A stretch of DNA of 64,000 bases from Rhizobium johnstonii 3841 (GTDB lineage: Bacteria; Pseudomonadota; Alphaproteobacteria; Rhizobiales; Rhizobiaceae), in NCBI RefSeq assembly GCF_000009265.1, contig NC_008380.1, forward strand, positions 1,431,501 to 1,495,500, written 5' to 3'. The position numbers and the translations under genes were made by a program. The notes below the pieces were generated by a model. The model was not told the origin of the DNA, did not search any database, and worked only from the letters and a program-made list of their open reading frames with translations. Shown in pieces: positions 20,659-29,539 of the stretch (position 1 is its first letter; each line of letters begins with the position of its first letter).

Positions 20659-21199
20659 CGCTTGCCCTCCGCATTCCGGCAAGGACGTGGAAAATCCTCG
20701 ATCGATCGGAGCCCGGAAACGTGTGACCGACATGAGCGAACATACGCGCATCTGAGCGCCTCGCAATTAAATATTTTCATGATGCATTTTTGCAACATCG
20801 CCCTTTTCCGGGCCGGGGGATTCCAGCGCCGATGTCAACAATATGAATTGTCTCTATTTTTATCCGTTGATCTCCAGCCGGCCGTTTGCGCAGGCGGCGT
20901 GAAACCAAATCAACTCTTCGAGCGTTAAGGGGGAAGTAACGTGAACTGTGTTTGGCACCGGCCGAATATTAGTAAACTGTTAACTGTCGTCTGTCTCAAT
21001 TCGGATAGGAACAACGCGATTTGAGTATTTGGATCGTTGAAACTCCGCATCACGGTATTTCAATCAGGTGCCGTGGGAAAGGCGCGAATGCCCTCGGTCC
21101 GGTCATCCCGGCACTGCAGGACGCGCCGGCCCGCACATTGGCGGGCAGGGTGAAATCCATCGCAACTTCATCCGTCTCGGGCAGTGCATGGAGACGAGA
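20659..21199. other. Intergenic region, no convincing gene
   Basis: A 541-bp gap between divergent small genes. Part of it (20760-20870 and 20930-21010) is AT-richer and may hold promoters. Short frames on both strands lack ribosome sites or recognisable content. No hairpin with a T-run was seen. A small RNA cannot be excluded. Confidence 0.4.
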
Positions 21200-21367
21200 A
21201 TGGCAATAGTAGTCGCATTGGCGGATCGGCGGTCGCGGGCGCCGCGTCGCCCGGACAAAGAGCCCCGCGAAGCCAAGATCCTTTGGTTCACCGGCGTCCG
21301 CTACGAGCGGTTGGCCGAGAGCCCGAAACATCGTCCGGCGCCCGCGCCGCGCGTCAACAAGAAGTAA
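21200..21367 (+). CDS. Small basic protein, unknown function
   Basis: 55 residues. ATG 21200 follows ggag by six bases; an alternative ATG is at 21188. The sequence is rich in Arg/Pro (DRRSRAPRRPDKEPREAKIL) around a hydrophobic core, then WFTGVRYERLAESPKHRPAP. The FTGVRYER piece is reminiscent of small hypothetical proteins common in rhizobia. No signal peptide or membrane segment. Confidence 0.6.
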   Translation: MAIVVALADRRSRAPRRPDKEPREAKILWFTGVRYERLAESPKHRPAPAPRVNKK

Positions 21368-21380
21368 CCGCTCTTCAACC

Positions 21381-21929
21381 TCAGCGAGCGGCGAATTGCT
21401 CGCAGCCAGCTTCCGTCAGGAAGTTGCGCGCAGCGTCATCGAAGCTCGCCTGCGGCGCCAGCGTCCGCAGCACGGCATAGCCGTCCGGCCGTGCCATTTC
21501 CACCAGGATCGCCTGCTGCAGTTCCTGCGGCAAGTTCTTGCGCAGGTCGGTCAGCTGGATCGGACTGCCGGCCAGCACATCGAGTGCGCCACCGACCGAT
21601 GTCCTGTCATTCATGCTGAAGACCTCGTTGGAGGCGCTGTCGTAGATGGCGATCGACCAGAAGGGCACATTGCCCTTGGCGGTGAAATGTACCGGCGCAT
21701 CCTCGACGTCGAAGGAGCAGACGGCGGTGCGTAGGAAAGGGTCGCCATTGGCAAGACCGGCCTCGTCATATTGGTCGCCGAGCAGGTAGAAATTATTGAG
21801 GTCGCCCTCTGCCTCCACGCGGGTCGCCGCATCCCTTCCGGTGAAATGCGGCAGCGACAGGATGATGACGAGATGCAGCAGGGCTGCGCCGAAAAGGCCG
21901 GTCAGGACGGCGAAGAATATCCTAAGCAT
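21381..21929 (-). CDS. DUF1254 family membrane-anchored protein
   Basis: 182 residues. N-terminal membrane helix (IFFAVLTGLFGAALLHLVII), then the DUF1254-like region: DLNNFYLLGDQYDEAGLANG, DPFLRTAVCSFDVEDAPVHF and AKGNVPFWSIAIYDSASNEV. It overlaps the upstream DUF1214 gene by eight bases. Together the two correspond to halves of the longer DUF1254-DUF1214 proteins of other bacteria; in rhizobia the two halves are usually separate genes. Envelope location is likely; function unknown. Confidence 0.8.
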   Translation of the reverse strand: MLRIFFAVLTGLFGAALLHLVIILSLPHFTGRDAATRVEAEGDLNNFYLLGDQYDEAGLANGDPFLRTAVCSFDVEDAPVHFTAKGNVPFWSIAIYDSASNEVFSMNDRTSVGGALDVLAGSPIQLTDLRKNLPQELQQAILVEMARPDGYAVLRTLAPQASFDDAARNFLTEAGCEQFAAR

Positions 21930-22509
21930 TGCCGCATCCGGTCTTGGTGAGCTTCGGCATGGCGAGGTCGATCACGCCCGAACTGCCGGCGGTCGGGGTG
22001 TCGAACAGCGTCAGCACCAGCCGGAAGGTGCCGGCCTCCGGCAAGGCCAGCCAGTTGCCCGGCTGCGCGACGGCGGAAATCTCGATCGAGAAACTGCTGT
22101 CTTGATTGCGCAGGACCGTCCAGGAATTGAGCGCTGAGGGATGCCCGGTCTTCACTGCAGCCGGATTGCCGCCATTGTCGGCGGTAAAGAGGGTCCAGAG
22201 CCGGGCAGGCGGCGTCTGCCCGCTGATGCGGTAGCGGCAGCCGGCATTCAGCCGCGCGCCCTCGTCGTCGACGCTCGCCGTAAACGTCAGGCCCTCGGCG
22301 CTGCCATAGAGCAGCTTTCCGGCGCGCGCCCGATGCGACTTGGCGTAAGGATCGGCCTCGACCGTCTGCAACGCCGGAAAGGCGTCCCAGGCGCCGAGCT
22401 TGATCGCCCCGAAACCCTGTGTCGCATCCAGCGCATAAAGCGAAATCATGATCCCGCCGCCGAAGGCGACGATCAGCGTGATCGCGATAAAGAGGGGGAA
22501 TCGAAACAC
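21922..22509 (-). CDS. DUF1214 family membrane-anchored protein
   Basis: 195 residues from a GTG codon at 22509. N-terminal helix (LFIAITLIVAFGGGIMISLY), then a beta-rich DUF1214 domain: YRISGQTPPARLWTLFTADN, SALNSWTVLRNQDSSFSIEI and EAGTFRLVLTLFDTP. Two cysteines (NAGCRY and KTGCGNA) may pair in the periplasm. First gene of a two-gene operon with the DUF1254 protein, which it overlaps by eight bases; the partners probably act together. Confidence 0.82.
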   Translation of the reverse strand: MFRFPLFIAITLIVAFGGGIMISLYALDATQGFGAIKLGAWDAFPALQTVEADPYAKSHRARAGKLLYGSAEGLTFTASVDDEGARLNAGCRYRISGQTPPARLWTLFTADNGGNPAAVKTGHPSALNSWTVLRNQDSSFSIEISAVAQPGNWLALPEAGTFRLVLTLFDTPTAGSSGVIDLAMPKLTKTGCGNA

Positions 22510-22621
22510 GTCATGACCTTGGAAACCATATCGGATGAAAGGGTTACCACTGATTCTGGCAGGGTGGAATGCCGAGCCGTGACATAGGCGCCGATTGGCG
22601 GGGAACGGAGAGGTTGCGGCA

Positions 22622-22674
22622 TATCCCTTCGCCCCGCGAGCGGGGAGAAGGTGGCGGCAGCCGGATGAGGGGCA
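22622..22674. repeat. Rhizobial intergenic palindromic element
   Basis: Contains the palindrome ccttc-cccc-gcgagc-gggg-gaagg (22626-22650) followed by gtggcggcagccggatgagg. This agaagg-tggcggcagccgg-atgagg arrangement is a familiar dispersed intergenic repeat in Rhizobiales genomes. It lies between the DUF1214 gene and the penicillin-binding protein gene. Confidence 0.65.
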
Positions 22675-22731
22675 GGCCTCGACAATCTCCTAGGCAGGAG
22701 ATTTCGGAACCTGCGCGTAAGATCCCACCAG

Positions 22732-24942
22732 CTACTCCGCGCTCGCCACCTTCGCCGGCGCGAGCGGGGCGGCATCCTTCAGCTTTTCGCCAAGCTTCTT
22801 GAGGATGCCAGTCGATTGAACCGAGAGCATACGCGGCCGGATGAGCTGCGGCAATCCGTCCTGCGGCTTGGCGGCGGCGGTCTTGGCGAGGTCCTTTTCC
22901 GAGGGCAGGGGATTTTCGACGCCGGGGATGGCGCGCAGCGTCACACCCTGATGGGCGTAATCCATGGCGCGCTTGAAGGTCATCGCCGGCAGCGAACCGC
23001 CGGTCATCTCGTTGGTCGAGGTGTAGTCGTCATTGCCGAACCAGACGGCGCAGGTGTAATTGCCGGTGAAGCCGACGAACCAGGCGTCGCGATAGGCCTG
23101 GGTCGTGCCGGTCTTGCCGGCGGTCAGGATGCCGTTGTCGAGGGCCGCTTTGCGCGCCGTGCCGACATAGGGAACGCGCGACAGCATCTGGTTCATATAG
23201 GCGTCGGCCTGTTCGGAGAGCACGCGTTTCGGCGCCGGCTCGTCACGGTCGAAATCGTAGAGCACGTCGCCGTCGTAATCGAGGATCTGGGTGATGCCGT
23301 GGCGGCGCGACTGGTAGCCGCCGGCCGGGAAGGTGGCATAGGCCGTCGCCTGGTCGAGCACCGTCACCTCGGAGGTGCCGATCGGGATGGTGACGTCGTC
23401 GCGGATGGGCGTTTCGACGCCGAGGTTCTTCGCCATCGCCCGGATCGGTTGAATACCGAGTTTTTCCTTGGCGAGCCGCACCGGCACGGTGTTGATCGAC
23501 TGGGCGATCGCGGTCTCGAGCGTGATGCGGCCGGCATAGCGGTTTGCGTAATTGTGCGGGCTCCAGTTGCCCCAGTAGATCGGCGCATCGACGATCGTCG
23601 TCTGCGGCGTCATCCCGCTCTCCATCGCCACCGCATAAGTGTAGACCTTGAAGGACGAGCCTGGCTGGCGCAGCGCTCTGCTGGCGCGGTTGAACTGGCT
23701 CTCGCCGTAATCCCGGCCGCCGACCATGGCGCGCACGGCGCCGCCGTTTTCGATCATCACCATCGCGCCCTGCTTGGCGTGATAGGCCTCGCCATATTCG
23801 CGCAGCGACGTCTCGACCGAATCCTCCGCCGCCTGCTGGATGCCCATGTCGATCGTCGTGCGTACGATCAGCGAATGCTGGTGGAAGCGCGACGAAAGCC
23901 GCTGGACCTCGTCGAAAGCCCAATCGAGGAAGAAATCGGGCGATTCCACCTCGTTGCGGTCGACGACGGTGGCCGGATTGCGCCTGGCGGCGATCACCTG
24001 GCCCTCGGTCATCAACCCGCTTTGGACCAGATTGGTCAGCACTTCGTTGGCGCGGGCACGCGCCGCCGGCAGGTTGACATGCGGTGCGTATTTCGCCGGC
24101 GCCTTGAACAGGCCGGCAAGCATGGCGGATTCGGCAAGGTTCACATCGGTGATGTTCTTGCCGAAATAGAACTGCGCCGCCGCCGCTGCGCCAAAAGTAC
24201 CGCCGCCCATATAGGCGCGGTCGAGATAGGTGGAGAGGATTTCCTTCTTGGAAAGGTTTGCCTCGAGCCAAAGCGCCAGAAACGCCTCGGTGACCTTGCG
24301 GTCGATCGAGCGTTCGTTCGACAGGAACAGGTTCTTGGCGAGCTGCTGCGTCAGCGTCGAGCCGCCTTGGACGACTTCGCCGGCGCGCGCATTCTCGCTC
24401 ATGGCGCGGAAGAGGCCGATGAAATCGATGCCGAAATGGTCGAAGAAGCGCCGGTCCTCGGTGGCGATCACCGATTTGATCAGCGAATCCGGCAGCTCGT
24501 CGATCGGCACGGAATTCTGGTGGATGACGCCACGATGGCCGATGACGTTGCCGTAGCGGTCGGTGAAGGTGACGGCGAAATCGCCGCGGTTGCGCCAGTC
24601 CTCCTTGGTCGCCTCGAAGGCGGGCTGGGCAAGCAGCAGCATCAGCACCGAGCCGGCCGCTCCGAGCGTCAGTCCTTCGCCGGCAAGTTCGCAGACCATG
24701 CGCTTCCAGCCGCGCACGCGGAAGCGGCGGAAGAAAATGGTGATGTCTTCCCAGATCTCGGCGGCGCGGAAGCCGGCGTTCCAGACGGTCGAATCGATCC
24801 AGGAATCGATGCGCAGCAGAATGTGACGGCTCTTCGGCGGCCGCTTTTCCGCCGCCTCGTTCGCCGCTTTTCCGGGCCTTTTTTCTGGCCCGTTTCCTGG
24901 CCCATTTCCTGGCCCATTTCCTGGGTTGTCCGGATCCTGCAC
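22732..24942 (-). CDS. Class A penicillin-binding protein (PBP1A-type glycosyltransferase/transpeptidase)
   Basis: 736 residues from GTG 24942. Builds peptidoglycan: polymerises glycan strands from lipid II and cross-links them. Order: cytoplasmic low-complexity tail (GNGP repeats), transmembrane helix near residue 95 ([19 protein letters not shown]), GT51 domain with [10 protein letters not shown] and [20 protein letters not shown], then the transpeptidase with SxxK (PGSSFK), SxN (QSINTV) and KTG (AGKTGTTQ). All catalytic motifs are intact. Convergent with nothing; divergent from the YcgN gene. A very long antisense frame (22816 to 25147) is its shadow. Confidence 0.95.
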   Translation of the reverse strand: MQDPDNPGNGPGNGPGNGPEKRPGKAANEAAEKRPPKSRHILLRIDSWIDSTVWNAGFRAAEIWEDITIFFRRFRVRGWKRMVCELAGEGLTLGAAGSVLMLLLAQPAFEATKEDWRNRGDFAVTFTDRYGNVIGHRGVIHQNSVPIDELPDSLIKSVIATEDRRFFDHFGIDFIGLFRAMSENARAGEVVQGGSTLTQQLAKNLFLSNERSIDRKVTEAFLALWLEANLSKKEILSTYLDRAYMGGGTFGAAAAAQFYFGKNITDVNLAESAMLAGLFKAPAKYAPHVNLPAARARANEVLTNLVQSGLMTEGQVIAARRNPATVVDRNEVESPDFFLDWAFDEVQRLSSRFHQHSLIVRTTIDMGIQQAAEDSVETSLREYGEAYHAKQGAMVMIENGGAVRAMVGGRDYGESQFNRASRALRQPGSSFKVYTYAVAMESGMTPQTTIVDAPIYWGNWSPHNYANRYAGRITLETAIAQSINTVPVRLAKEKLGIQPIRAMAKNLGVETPIRDDVTIPIGTSEVTVLDQATAYATFPAGGYQSRRHGITQILDYDGDVLYDFDRDEPAPKRVLSEQADAYMNQMLSRVPYVGTARKAALDNGILTAGKTGTTQAYRDAWFVGFTGNYTCAVWFGNDDYTSTNEMTGGSLPAMTFKRAMDYAHQGVTLRAIPGVENPLPSEKDLAKTAAAKPQDGLPQLIRPRMLSVQSTGILKKLGEKLKDAAPLAPAKVASAE
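24885..24924. repeat. 12-bp tandem repeat inside the penicillin-binding protein gene
   Basis: Three to four copies of a 12-base unit (ccatttcctggc on the plus strand, last copy degenerate). Translated, they give the repeated GNGP in the cytoplasmic tail. Because the unit is a multiple of three, copy-number change would keep the frame. Confidence 0.75.
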
Positions 24943-25146
24943 GTCCTGTATTCCCGCCTGATTGCGCTTCTGTCATATCCGACGAAAGCGCGAGGCCCGC
25001 ATATGGCCGCAAAGCTCTCCGATACCGGGAGAGAATTCTCCGAGTACCAGGAGTATATTGAAGGATTGATTGATTTTGCGGCTGATAACAAGAGAGATGC
25101 ATCAGGGTCACGCGAATTTGCGGGTCGCTGTTGCAAGAAACGAACG

Positions 25147-25623
25147 ATGAACGATCTGCCTTTCTGGAAGAGCAAGACGCTTGCCGAAATGAGCGTCCCC
25201 GAGTGGGAAAGCCTCTGCGACGGCTGCGGCCTCTGTTGTCTCAACAAGATCGAGGAATGGGATAGCGGCGATATCTATTTCACCTCGGTCAGCTGCAAGC
25301 TGCTCGATGGCGAAAGCTGTCGCTGCTCCAGCTATGAGAACCGCTGGGATTTCGTGCCGGACTGCGTGCAACTGACCAAGGAGAATGTGCCCGATATCGC
25401 CTGGCTGCCGCCCACCTGCGGCTACCGGCTGGTCAATGAAGGCCGCGACCTCTACTGGTGGCACCCGCTCGTCTCCGGCGACCCGGAGACCGTCCATGCC
25501 GCCGGCATTTCCGCGCGAGGCCGCTCGATCAACGAAAATGAGATCGATCTCGACGATCTCGAAGATTACGTCGTCGATTGGCCGTTGACCGTGGGCGAGG
25601 AGAAGGACGATGAGGACGCCTGA
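25147..25623 (+). CDS. YcgN/UPF0260 family cysteine-cluster protein
   Basis: 158 residues from ATG 25147, the only sensible start within a much longer shadow frame. The family signature is present: [20 protein letters not shown] (residues about 24-43), then [17 protein letters not shown] and [20 protein letters not shown]. The eight-cysteine pattern suggests a metal or Fe-S site, of the CxxCxxCC class. Acidic C-terminus ([10 protein letters not shown]). Cytoplasmic; role unknown. The gene is divergent from the penicillin-binding protein gene. Confidence 0.9.
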   Translation: MNDLPFWKSKTLAEMSVPEWESLCDGCGLCCLNKIEEWDSGDIYFTSVSCKLLDGESCRCSSYENRWDFVPDCVQLTKENVPDIAWLPPTCGYRLVNEGRDLYWWHPLVSGDPETVHAAGISARGRSINENEIDLDDLEDYVVDWPLTVGEEKDDEDA

Positions 25624-25734
25624 TACGGCTGGCGAAGGTTTTCTCTTGCGGGGCGAATGACGCATTCGCACAGCGCACGCCTTATCTCCGGCGTGACATA
25701 TAAAATTGGCACTGGCCGCTGCTTGATTATTGAA

Positions 25735-25848
25735 AAGTGAGACCCTACTTGCGGTGCGACCCGCTGGTCCGGGCCCCTCTGGCGAGAGCTTCGGCACTCT
25801 TGCGATGTCGGACCCTTCTCCGACAACCAGTGCCGCAGGGGACTATCC
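25735..25848 (+). promoter_or_regulatory. Structured leader upstream of the TerC gene
   Basis: Between the preceding stop (25623) and TTG 25849 lies a GC-rich leader with a perfect 6-bp hairpin gtcgga/tccgac at 25808-25825 just before the ribosome site (aggggа-like agggga at 25837-25842). TerC/Alx genes of many bacteria carry a manganese riboswitch (yybP-ykoY); its core motif was not recognised here, so only a structured leader is claimed. Confidence 0.35.
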
Positions 25849-26832
25849 TTGAATCTCTCTTTTTTGTTCGTCGAGTGGCTGGGAACGCCGCTCTGGATGT
25901 GGTCGAGCTTTTTCGCCCTCGTCATCGCCATTCTGTCGTTCGACCTCGGTATTCTTCATAAGCAGAACAAGGAAATCGGCGTCGGCGAAAGCGTCAGGCT
26001 TTCCGCTCTCTATATCGCGCTCGGCCTTACCTTCGGTGGCTGGGTATGGTGGTACCTCGGCTCCGAGGCCGGCCTTGCCTATATGACGGGCTTCGTCGTC
26101 GAAAAGACGCTGGCCCTCGACAACGTCTTCGTCATCGCCCTGATCTTCTCCTTCTTTGCCGTGCCGCGCATTTACCAGCACCGGGTGCTCTTCTGGGGCA
26201 TTCTCGGCGTCATCGTGCTGCGCGCCATCATGATTGGCGTTGGCGCGACGCTGGTCGCCGAATTCGCCTGGCTTCTCTATGTCTTCGCCGCCTTCCTGGT
26301 CGTCACAGGCATCAAGATGCTGGTCATCAAGGAGGCGGAGCCTGATGTCTCGAAGAACATCCTCGTGCGCTTCATGCGCAGCCGCTTCAACGTCACCGAG
26401 GAACATCACGGCGAACGGTTCTTCGTCAGAAAGGCAAATCCCAGGACGGGGAGGGTGACCTGGTTCATCACGCCGCTCTTCATGGCGCTGGTGATGGTCG
26501 AAGTGGCCGACGTCATCTTCGCCGTGGATTCGGTCCCCGCGATCTTCGCGATTACCACCGATCCGTTCATCGTCTACACCTCGAACATCTTCGCGATCCT
26601 CGGCCTTCGCGCTCTTTACTTCGCGCTTGCGGCGATGATTCATCGCTTCCGTTACCTGAAGCCGGCGCTTGCCATCGTGCTGATCTTCATCGGCTCGAAA
26701 ATCTTCCTCGCCGATCTGCTGGGCCTTGAAAAATTCCCGGCCGCGCTCTCGCTCAGCATCACCTTCGCGATCATCGCTGCCGGCGTGGTCTGGAGCCTCC
26801 TCAAGACGCGGGATCCGCAGCAGCCCGCCTGA
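25849..26832 (+). CDS. TerC/Alx family membrane protein
   Basis: 327 residues from TTG 25849, with agggga seven bases upstream. Nine or so membrane helices. Conserved TerC acids are visible: FDLGILHKQ, VEKTLALDNVFVIALIF (ALDN motif) and FMALVMVEVADVIFAVDSVP (E-x-x-D-x-x-x-A-x-D-S) in the second half. Characterised relatives (Alx, MeeF, TerC) export manganese or metallate secreted proteins; the name comes from tellurite resistance. The leader may be regulatory. A hairpin straddles the stop codon. Confidence 0.92.
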   Translation: MNLSFLFVEWLGTPLWMWSSFFALVIAILSFDLGILHKQNKEIGVGESVRLSALYIALGLTFGGWVWWYLGSEAGLAYMTGFVVEKTLALDNVFVIALIFSFFAVPRIYQHRVLFWGILGVIVLRAIMIGVGATLVAEFAWLLYVFAAFLVVTGIKMLVIKEAEPDVSKNILVRFMRSRFNVTEEHHGERFFVRKANPRTGRVTWFITPLFMALVMVEVADVIFAVDSVPAIFAITTDPFIVYTSNIFAILGLRALYFALAAMIHRFRYLKPALAIVLIFIGSKIFLADLLGLEKFPAALSLSITFAIIAAGVVWSLLKTRDPQQPA

Positions 26833-26840
26833 GCGGGCTG
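26821..26840. other. Perfect hairpin across the TerC stop codon
   Basis: 8-bp stem cagcccgc/gcgggctg with the loop ctga, which contains the TGA stop. No T-run follows, so it is not a classical terminator. It could limit read-through into the next gene or protect the mRNA end. Confidence 0.6.
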
Positions 26841-26877
26841 TGCGAGGGAATACGTTAACAAAACGAAGGAAACAGAT

Positions 26878-27180
26878 ATGATTTCGAATTTCATCGGCTG
26901 GATTTTTGCCCTGCTCGTCGTCGATCCGTTGCAGGCTGAGATACAGCAACAGGCCGAGCGCGCCCGGCTTCCCGTGGAGATCGTCCGCCAGTCCCAGGCC
27001 TGCCTGACATCCCAGGGGCCGAAGCTCATAGAGCGCGCCGCCGGCGACTACGGCTGGGCGGCGGCCACAGTCGTCAGCATAGCGATCGGCCATACCGCGC
27101 CGGCCGAACTTCTCGACGGCAGCGACCCGCAATGCGCAGCCCTCGTCGGCGCCCTGAAGGGAGCCGACGAGGGTGCGTGA
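26878..27180 (+). CDS. Small protein with N-terminal hydrophobic segment, unknown
   Basis: 100 residues from ATG 26878 with gaagga upstream. Starts with a hydrophobic stretch (FIGWIFALLVVDPLQAEIQQ) that may be a signal peptide cut after VVDPLQA. The rest, ERARLPVEIVRQSQACLTSQ and GWAAATVVSIAIGHTAPAEL, has two cysteines that could pair. It follows the TerC gene by 45 bases and precedes the ExoD gene by 17, so a shared transcript is possible. No family recognised. Confidence 0.65.
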   Translation: MISNFIGWIFALLVVDPLQAEIQQQAERARLPVEIVRQSQACLTSQGPKLIERAAGDYGWAAATVVSIAIGHTAPAELLDGSDPQCAALVGALKGADEGA

Positions 27181-27197
27181 CAGCTGCCAGCTGAAAA

Positions 27198-27836
27198 ATG
27201 GACTGCGTGATGTCTGATCAAGACGGAAATAGACGGCGGCCGCGCGGTGTGGCCACCGCGCGGCTCCGGGAGATGCTGGAACTCGCTCGGGTGAAGGGTG
27301 GCCTCTCCATCGGTGAGGCTCTGGAGGCGATGGGCTCGACGAGCATCGCCTTCACCATCCTGTTCCTGGCAATCCCGGCGCTGACCCCGATTCCCGGGCC
27401 GTTCGGAATGGTTTTCGGTACCGCGCTCGCGCTGGTCTCCCTCCAGATCGTTGCGGGCGGCCGGAAGGTCTGGCTGCCCGCCATCGTCAGGGATCGCCGG
27501 GTTTCGTCCGCGGCGCTCGATCTCGTCGTGGGTCACGCGGTCCCGGTGATCGCCCGGGTGGAGAAGGTCGTGCGCGCCGGCCGGCTGGAGGCCCTCACCG
27601 GCCCGACGGTGCAGGCGCTTCTCGGCGTTCCTGTCTTCCTGCTCGCCGTGGTGATCGCGCTGCCGATACCCTTCGGTAATATTCTGCCGGTGTTTTCGCT
27701 GGTGGTGCTCGCCGTTGCCCTGATGGAGCGGGATGGTCTCGTCACCCTGATCGGACTGCTGCTCACATTGGCGACCATCGTCGCGACCGCCGCTTTACTT
27801 TATTTTATCAAGGCGATGATCTTCACGGTATCCTAA
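27198..27836 (+). CDS. ExoD-like exopolysaccharide synthesis membrane protein
   Basis: 212 residues from ATG 27198 (ATG 27210 is an alternative). ExoD family marks: LREMLELARVKGGLSIGEAL, then a long hydrophobic core with FLAIPALTPIPGPFGMVFGT and LPIPFGNILPVFSLVVLAVA, ending MERDGLVTLIGLLLTLA. ExoD of Sinorhizobium affects exopolysaccharide production and alkaline tolerance, but the mechanism is not settled. Ends four bases inside the convergent TetR gene. Confidence 0.88.
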   Translation: MDCVMSDQDGNRRRPRGVATARLREMLELARVKGGLSIGEALEAMGSTSIAFTILFLAIPALTPIPGPFGMVFGTALALVSLQIVAGGRKVWLPAIVRDRRVSSAALDLVVGHAVPVIARVEKVVRAGRLEALTGPTVQALLGVPVFLLAVVIALPIPFGNILPVFSLVVLAVALMERDGLVTLIGLLLTLATIVATAALLYFIKAMIFTVS

Positions 27837-28402
27837 GCTGAATGGACAGGTACCGCGGCGAGGAAGCGCCGAAGCTCCGTCTCCACATAGGCGGCCACCG
27901 GCCCCTCGGCGCTAAAACCCCACCAGATGAGCGAACCCTGCCATTGCGACAGCATCAGCCGGGCAATCGTCTCCGGCGCAGTCGCCGATCCGAAACATCG
28001 AGCGATCGCCGTCGTCAGTGCCGTTCCCCAGGCCCCACCCCGGGCACGCAGCACCGGATCGCGGAAATCCTCGCGGAGCACCAGCAATCCCTCGCCATAT
28101 GCGGCGGCATTGTCGCCGTAATCCTGCGACAGGCTGACAAGCAGCGTCATGGCGCCTTCCGGCGTTTTCGGGACGGTCTCGGCAAGCCGCGCCGTTTCCG
28201 CATCCAGCCGGTCCCAGGCGTAAAGCAGCGCGGCGCGCAGCATCGCCGCCTTCGTGGCGAAACGCTGCACCAGCGTCGAGCCGGAAAGTCCACTCGCTTT
28301 CGCCACCGCCGCAAAGGTCGCTGCATCCGGCCCCTCGGCATGAATCAACGCGAGCACCATGGCGAGAAGCTGTTCGTCGGACAGTGTGCGGCGGCGCGGC
28401 AT
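27833..28402 (-). CDS. TetR family transcriptional regulator
   Basis: 189 residues. N-terminal TetR helix-turn-helix: DAATFAAVAKASGLSGSTLV with QRFATKAAMLRAALLYAWDR following (residues about 26-65). The C-terminal ligand domain contains the segment MLSQWQGSLIWWGFSAEGPV. It is divergent from an SDR gene; a perfect palindrome lies in the 118-bp gap between them, 27 bases before this gene's start, so the protein probably represses both genes. Confidence 0.9.
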   Translation of the reverse strand: MPRRRTLSDEQLLAMVLALIHAEGPDAATFAAVAKASGLSGSTLVQRFATKAAMLRAALLYAWDRLDAETARLAETVPKTPEGAMTLLVSLSQDYGDNAAAYGEGLLVLREDFRDPVLRARGGAWGTALTTAIARCFGSATAPETIARLMLSQWQGSLIWWGFSAEGPVAAYVETELRRFLAAVPVHSA

Positions 28403-28428
28403 GAAATTCCTCTTGCATTCACGTTATA

Positions 28429-28450
28429 TATAAACGATCATTCGTTTATA
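28429..28450. promoter_or_regulatory. Palindromic operator candidate for the TetR/SDR pair
   Basis: Perfect inverted repeat with 9-base arms, tataaacga and tcgtttata, around the spacer tcat. It sits in the short gap between divergent tetR and SDR genes, the standard place for a TetR operator, and is AT-rich enough to overlap a -10 region. Confidence 0.75.
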
Positions 28451-28520
28451 AACAAGGCGTGCGGTTAAATCCTGGCGCTTCTATTACGGCATGAGGCGTT
28501 CTAGCGTGGAGGATGGAGAA

Positions 28521-29435
28521 GTGACAGCGAACTTGCGGGAGAAAGTGGCCTTGGTGGCGGGTGCTACGCGCGGCGCCGGCCGAGGCATCGCGGTGGAACT
28601 TGGTGCCGCCGGCGCCACCGTCTACGTGACCGGGCGCACGACGCGCGCCCAGCAATCCGAGTATGCCCGACCGGAGACGATCGAGGAGACGGCCGAGCTG
28701 GTGACATCAGCCGGCGGCAAGGGCATTGCCGTGCAGGTGGACCATCTCGTCCAGCAACAGGTCGAGGCGCTGGTCGCCCGCATCCGCGGCGAAGCCGGCC
28801 GGCTCGATATTCTCGTCAACGACATCTGGGGCTGCGAGAAGCTGTTCGAATGGGACAAGGCCGTCTGGGAGCATTCGCTGGACAAGGGCCTGCGCATGCT
28901 GCAGCTCGGCATCGAGACGCATCTGATCACCGCCCATTACGCCCTGCCGCTGATGATCGAGCGGCCCGGCGGGCTTTTGGTGGAGATGACCGACGGCACG
29001 GCCGAATACAATGCCACCCATTACCGGCTGTCGCCCTTTTACGACCTCGTCAAGACAGGCGTCACCCGCATGGCCTGGGCGCATGCGCAAGATTTGGAAA
29101 AACACGGCGCCACCGCCGTTTCGATCACGCCCGGCTGGCTGCGCTCCGAAATGATGCTGGATGCTTATGGTGTTCGCGAGGAGAACTGGCGCGAGGCGAC
29201 GAAGGTGCAGCCGCATTTCGCCATTTCCGAAACCCCGCGCTTCGTCGGCCGGGCCGTTGCGGCGATCGCCGCCGATCCCGATCGCGCCCGCTGGAACGGT
29301 CAGTCGCTGTCGAGCGGCGGAGTGGCCAAGACCTATGGCTTCGACGATATCGACGGTTCGCGGCCGGATTGCTGGCGCTACATGGTGGAAGTGCAGGAGC
29401 CGGGCAGACCGGCTGACGTGATGGGTTATCGCTAA
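28521..29435 (+). CDS. SDR family oxidoreductase under the divergent TetR
   Basis: 304 residues from GTG 28521, which has ggatggagaa directly upstream; the frame is open from ATG 28491. Rossmann motif AGATRGAGRGIA (T-G-x3-G-x-G variant with AGATRGAG), catalytic YDLVK (Y-x3-K) after SPF, and a long insert (DIWGCEKLFEWDKAVWEHSL). The group is often annotated as SDR oxidoreductase with an extended substrate loop. Regulation by the neighbouring TetR is inferred from the divergent layout and palindrome. Confidence 0.87.
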   Translation: MTANLREKVALVAGATRGAGRGIAVELGAAGATVYVTGRTTRAQQSEYARPETIEETAELVTSAGGKGIAVQVDHLVQQQVEALVARIRGEAGRLDILVNDIWGCEKLFEWDKAVWEHSLDKGLRMLQLGIETHLITAHYALPLMIERPGGLLVEMTDGTAEYNATHYRLSPFYDLVKTGVTRMAWAHAQDLEKHGATAVSITPGWLRSEMMLDAYGVREENWREATKVQPHFAISETPRFVGRAVAAIAADPDRARWNGQSLSSGGVAKTYGFDDIDGSRPDCWRYMVEVQEPGRPADVMGYR

Positions 29436-29442
29436 ACAATTC

Positions 29443-29530
29443 CAGGGAAGGAGGCGGCTCTCCCTGGAGTTGGATGCAGGCAAAAGGTTAGAGCGGCTCT
29501 GCGCTTCCGTGAAAGCTAAACCGCTCTAAC
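29443..29530. repeat. Two nested palindromic elements between convergent genes
   Basis: First a hairpin ccaggga/tccctgg (about 29443-29467), then a perfect 10-bp inverted repeat gttagagcgg/ccgctctaac (29487-29496 with 29521-29530). The elements fill the 104-bp gap between the convergent SDR and desaturase genes. The gttagagc...gctctaac type resembles rhizobial mosaic repeats and could act as a bidirectional transcription stop. Confidence 0.65.
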
Positions 29531-29539
29531 GCCCCGTCA

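Noticed and set aside
21381..22509. Frameshifted single DUF1254-DUF1214 gene
   Set aside because: Each half has its own start and membrane anchor and they overlap by only eight bases; a two-gene arrangement is normal in rhizobia.
24885..24924. Possible CRISPR-like array
   Set aside because: Units are 12 bases, contiguous and in frame within a gene; there are no spacers and no cas genes.
22816..25146. Upstream extension of the YcgN gene frame to 22816
   Set aside because: The first 777 codons are antisense to the penicillin-binding protein; the family sequence starts only at ATG 25147.
25735..25848. yybP-ykoY manganese riboswitch before TerC
   Set aside because: The conserved core was not recognised; only a hairpin-bearing leader can be supported by eye.
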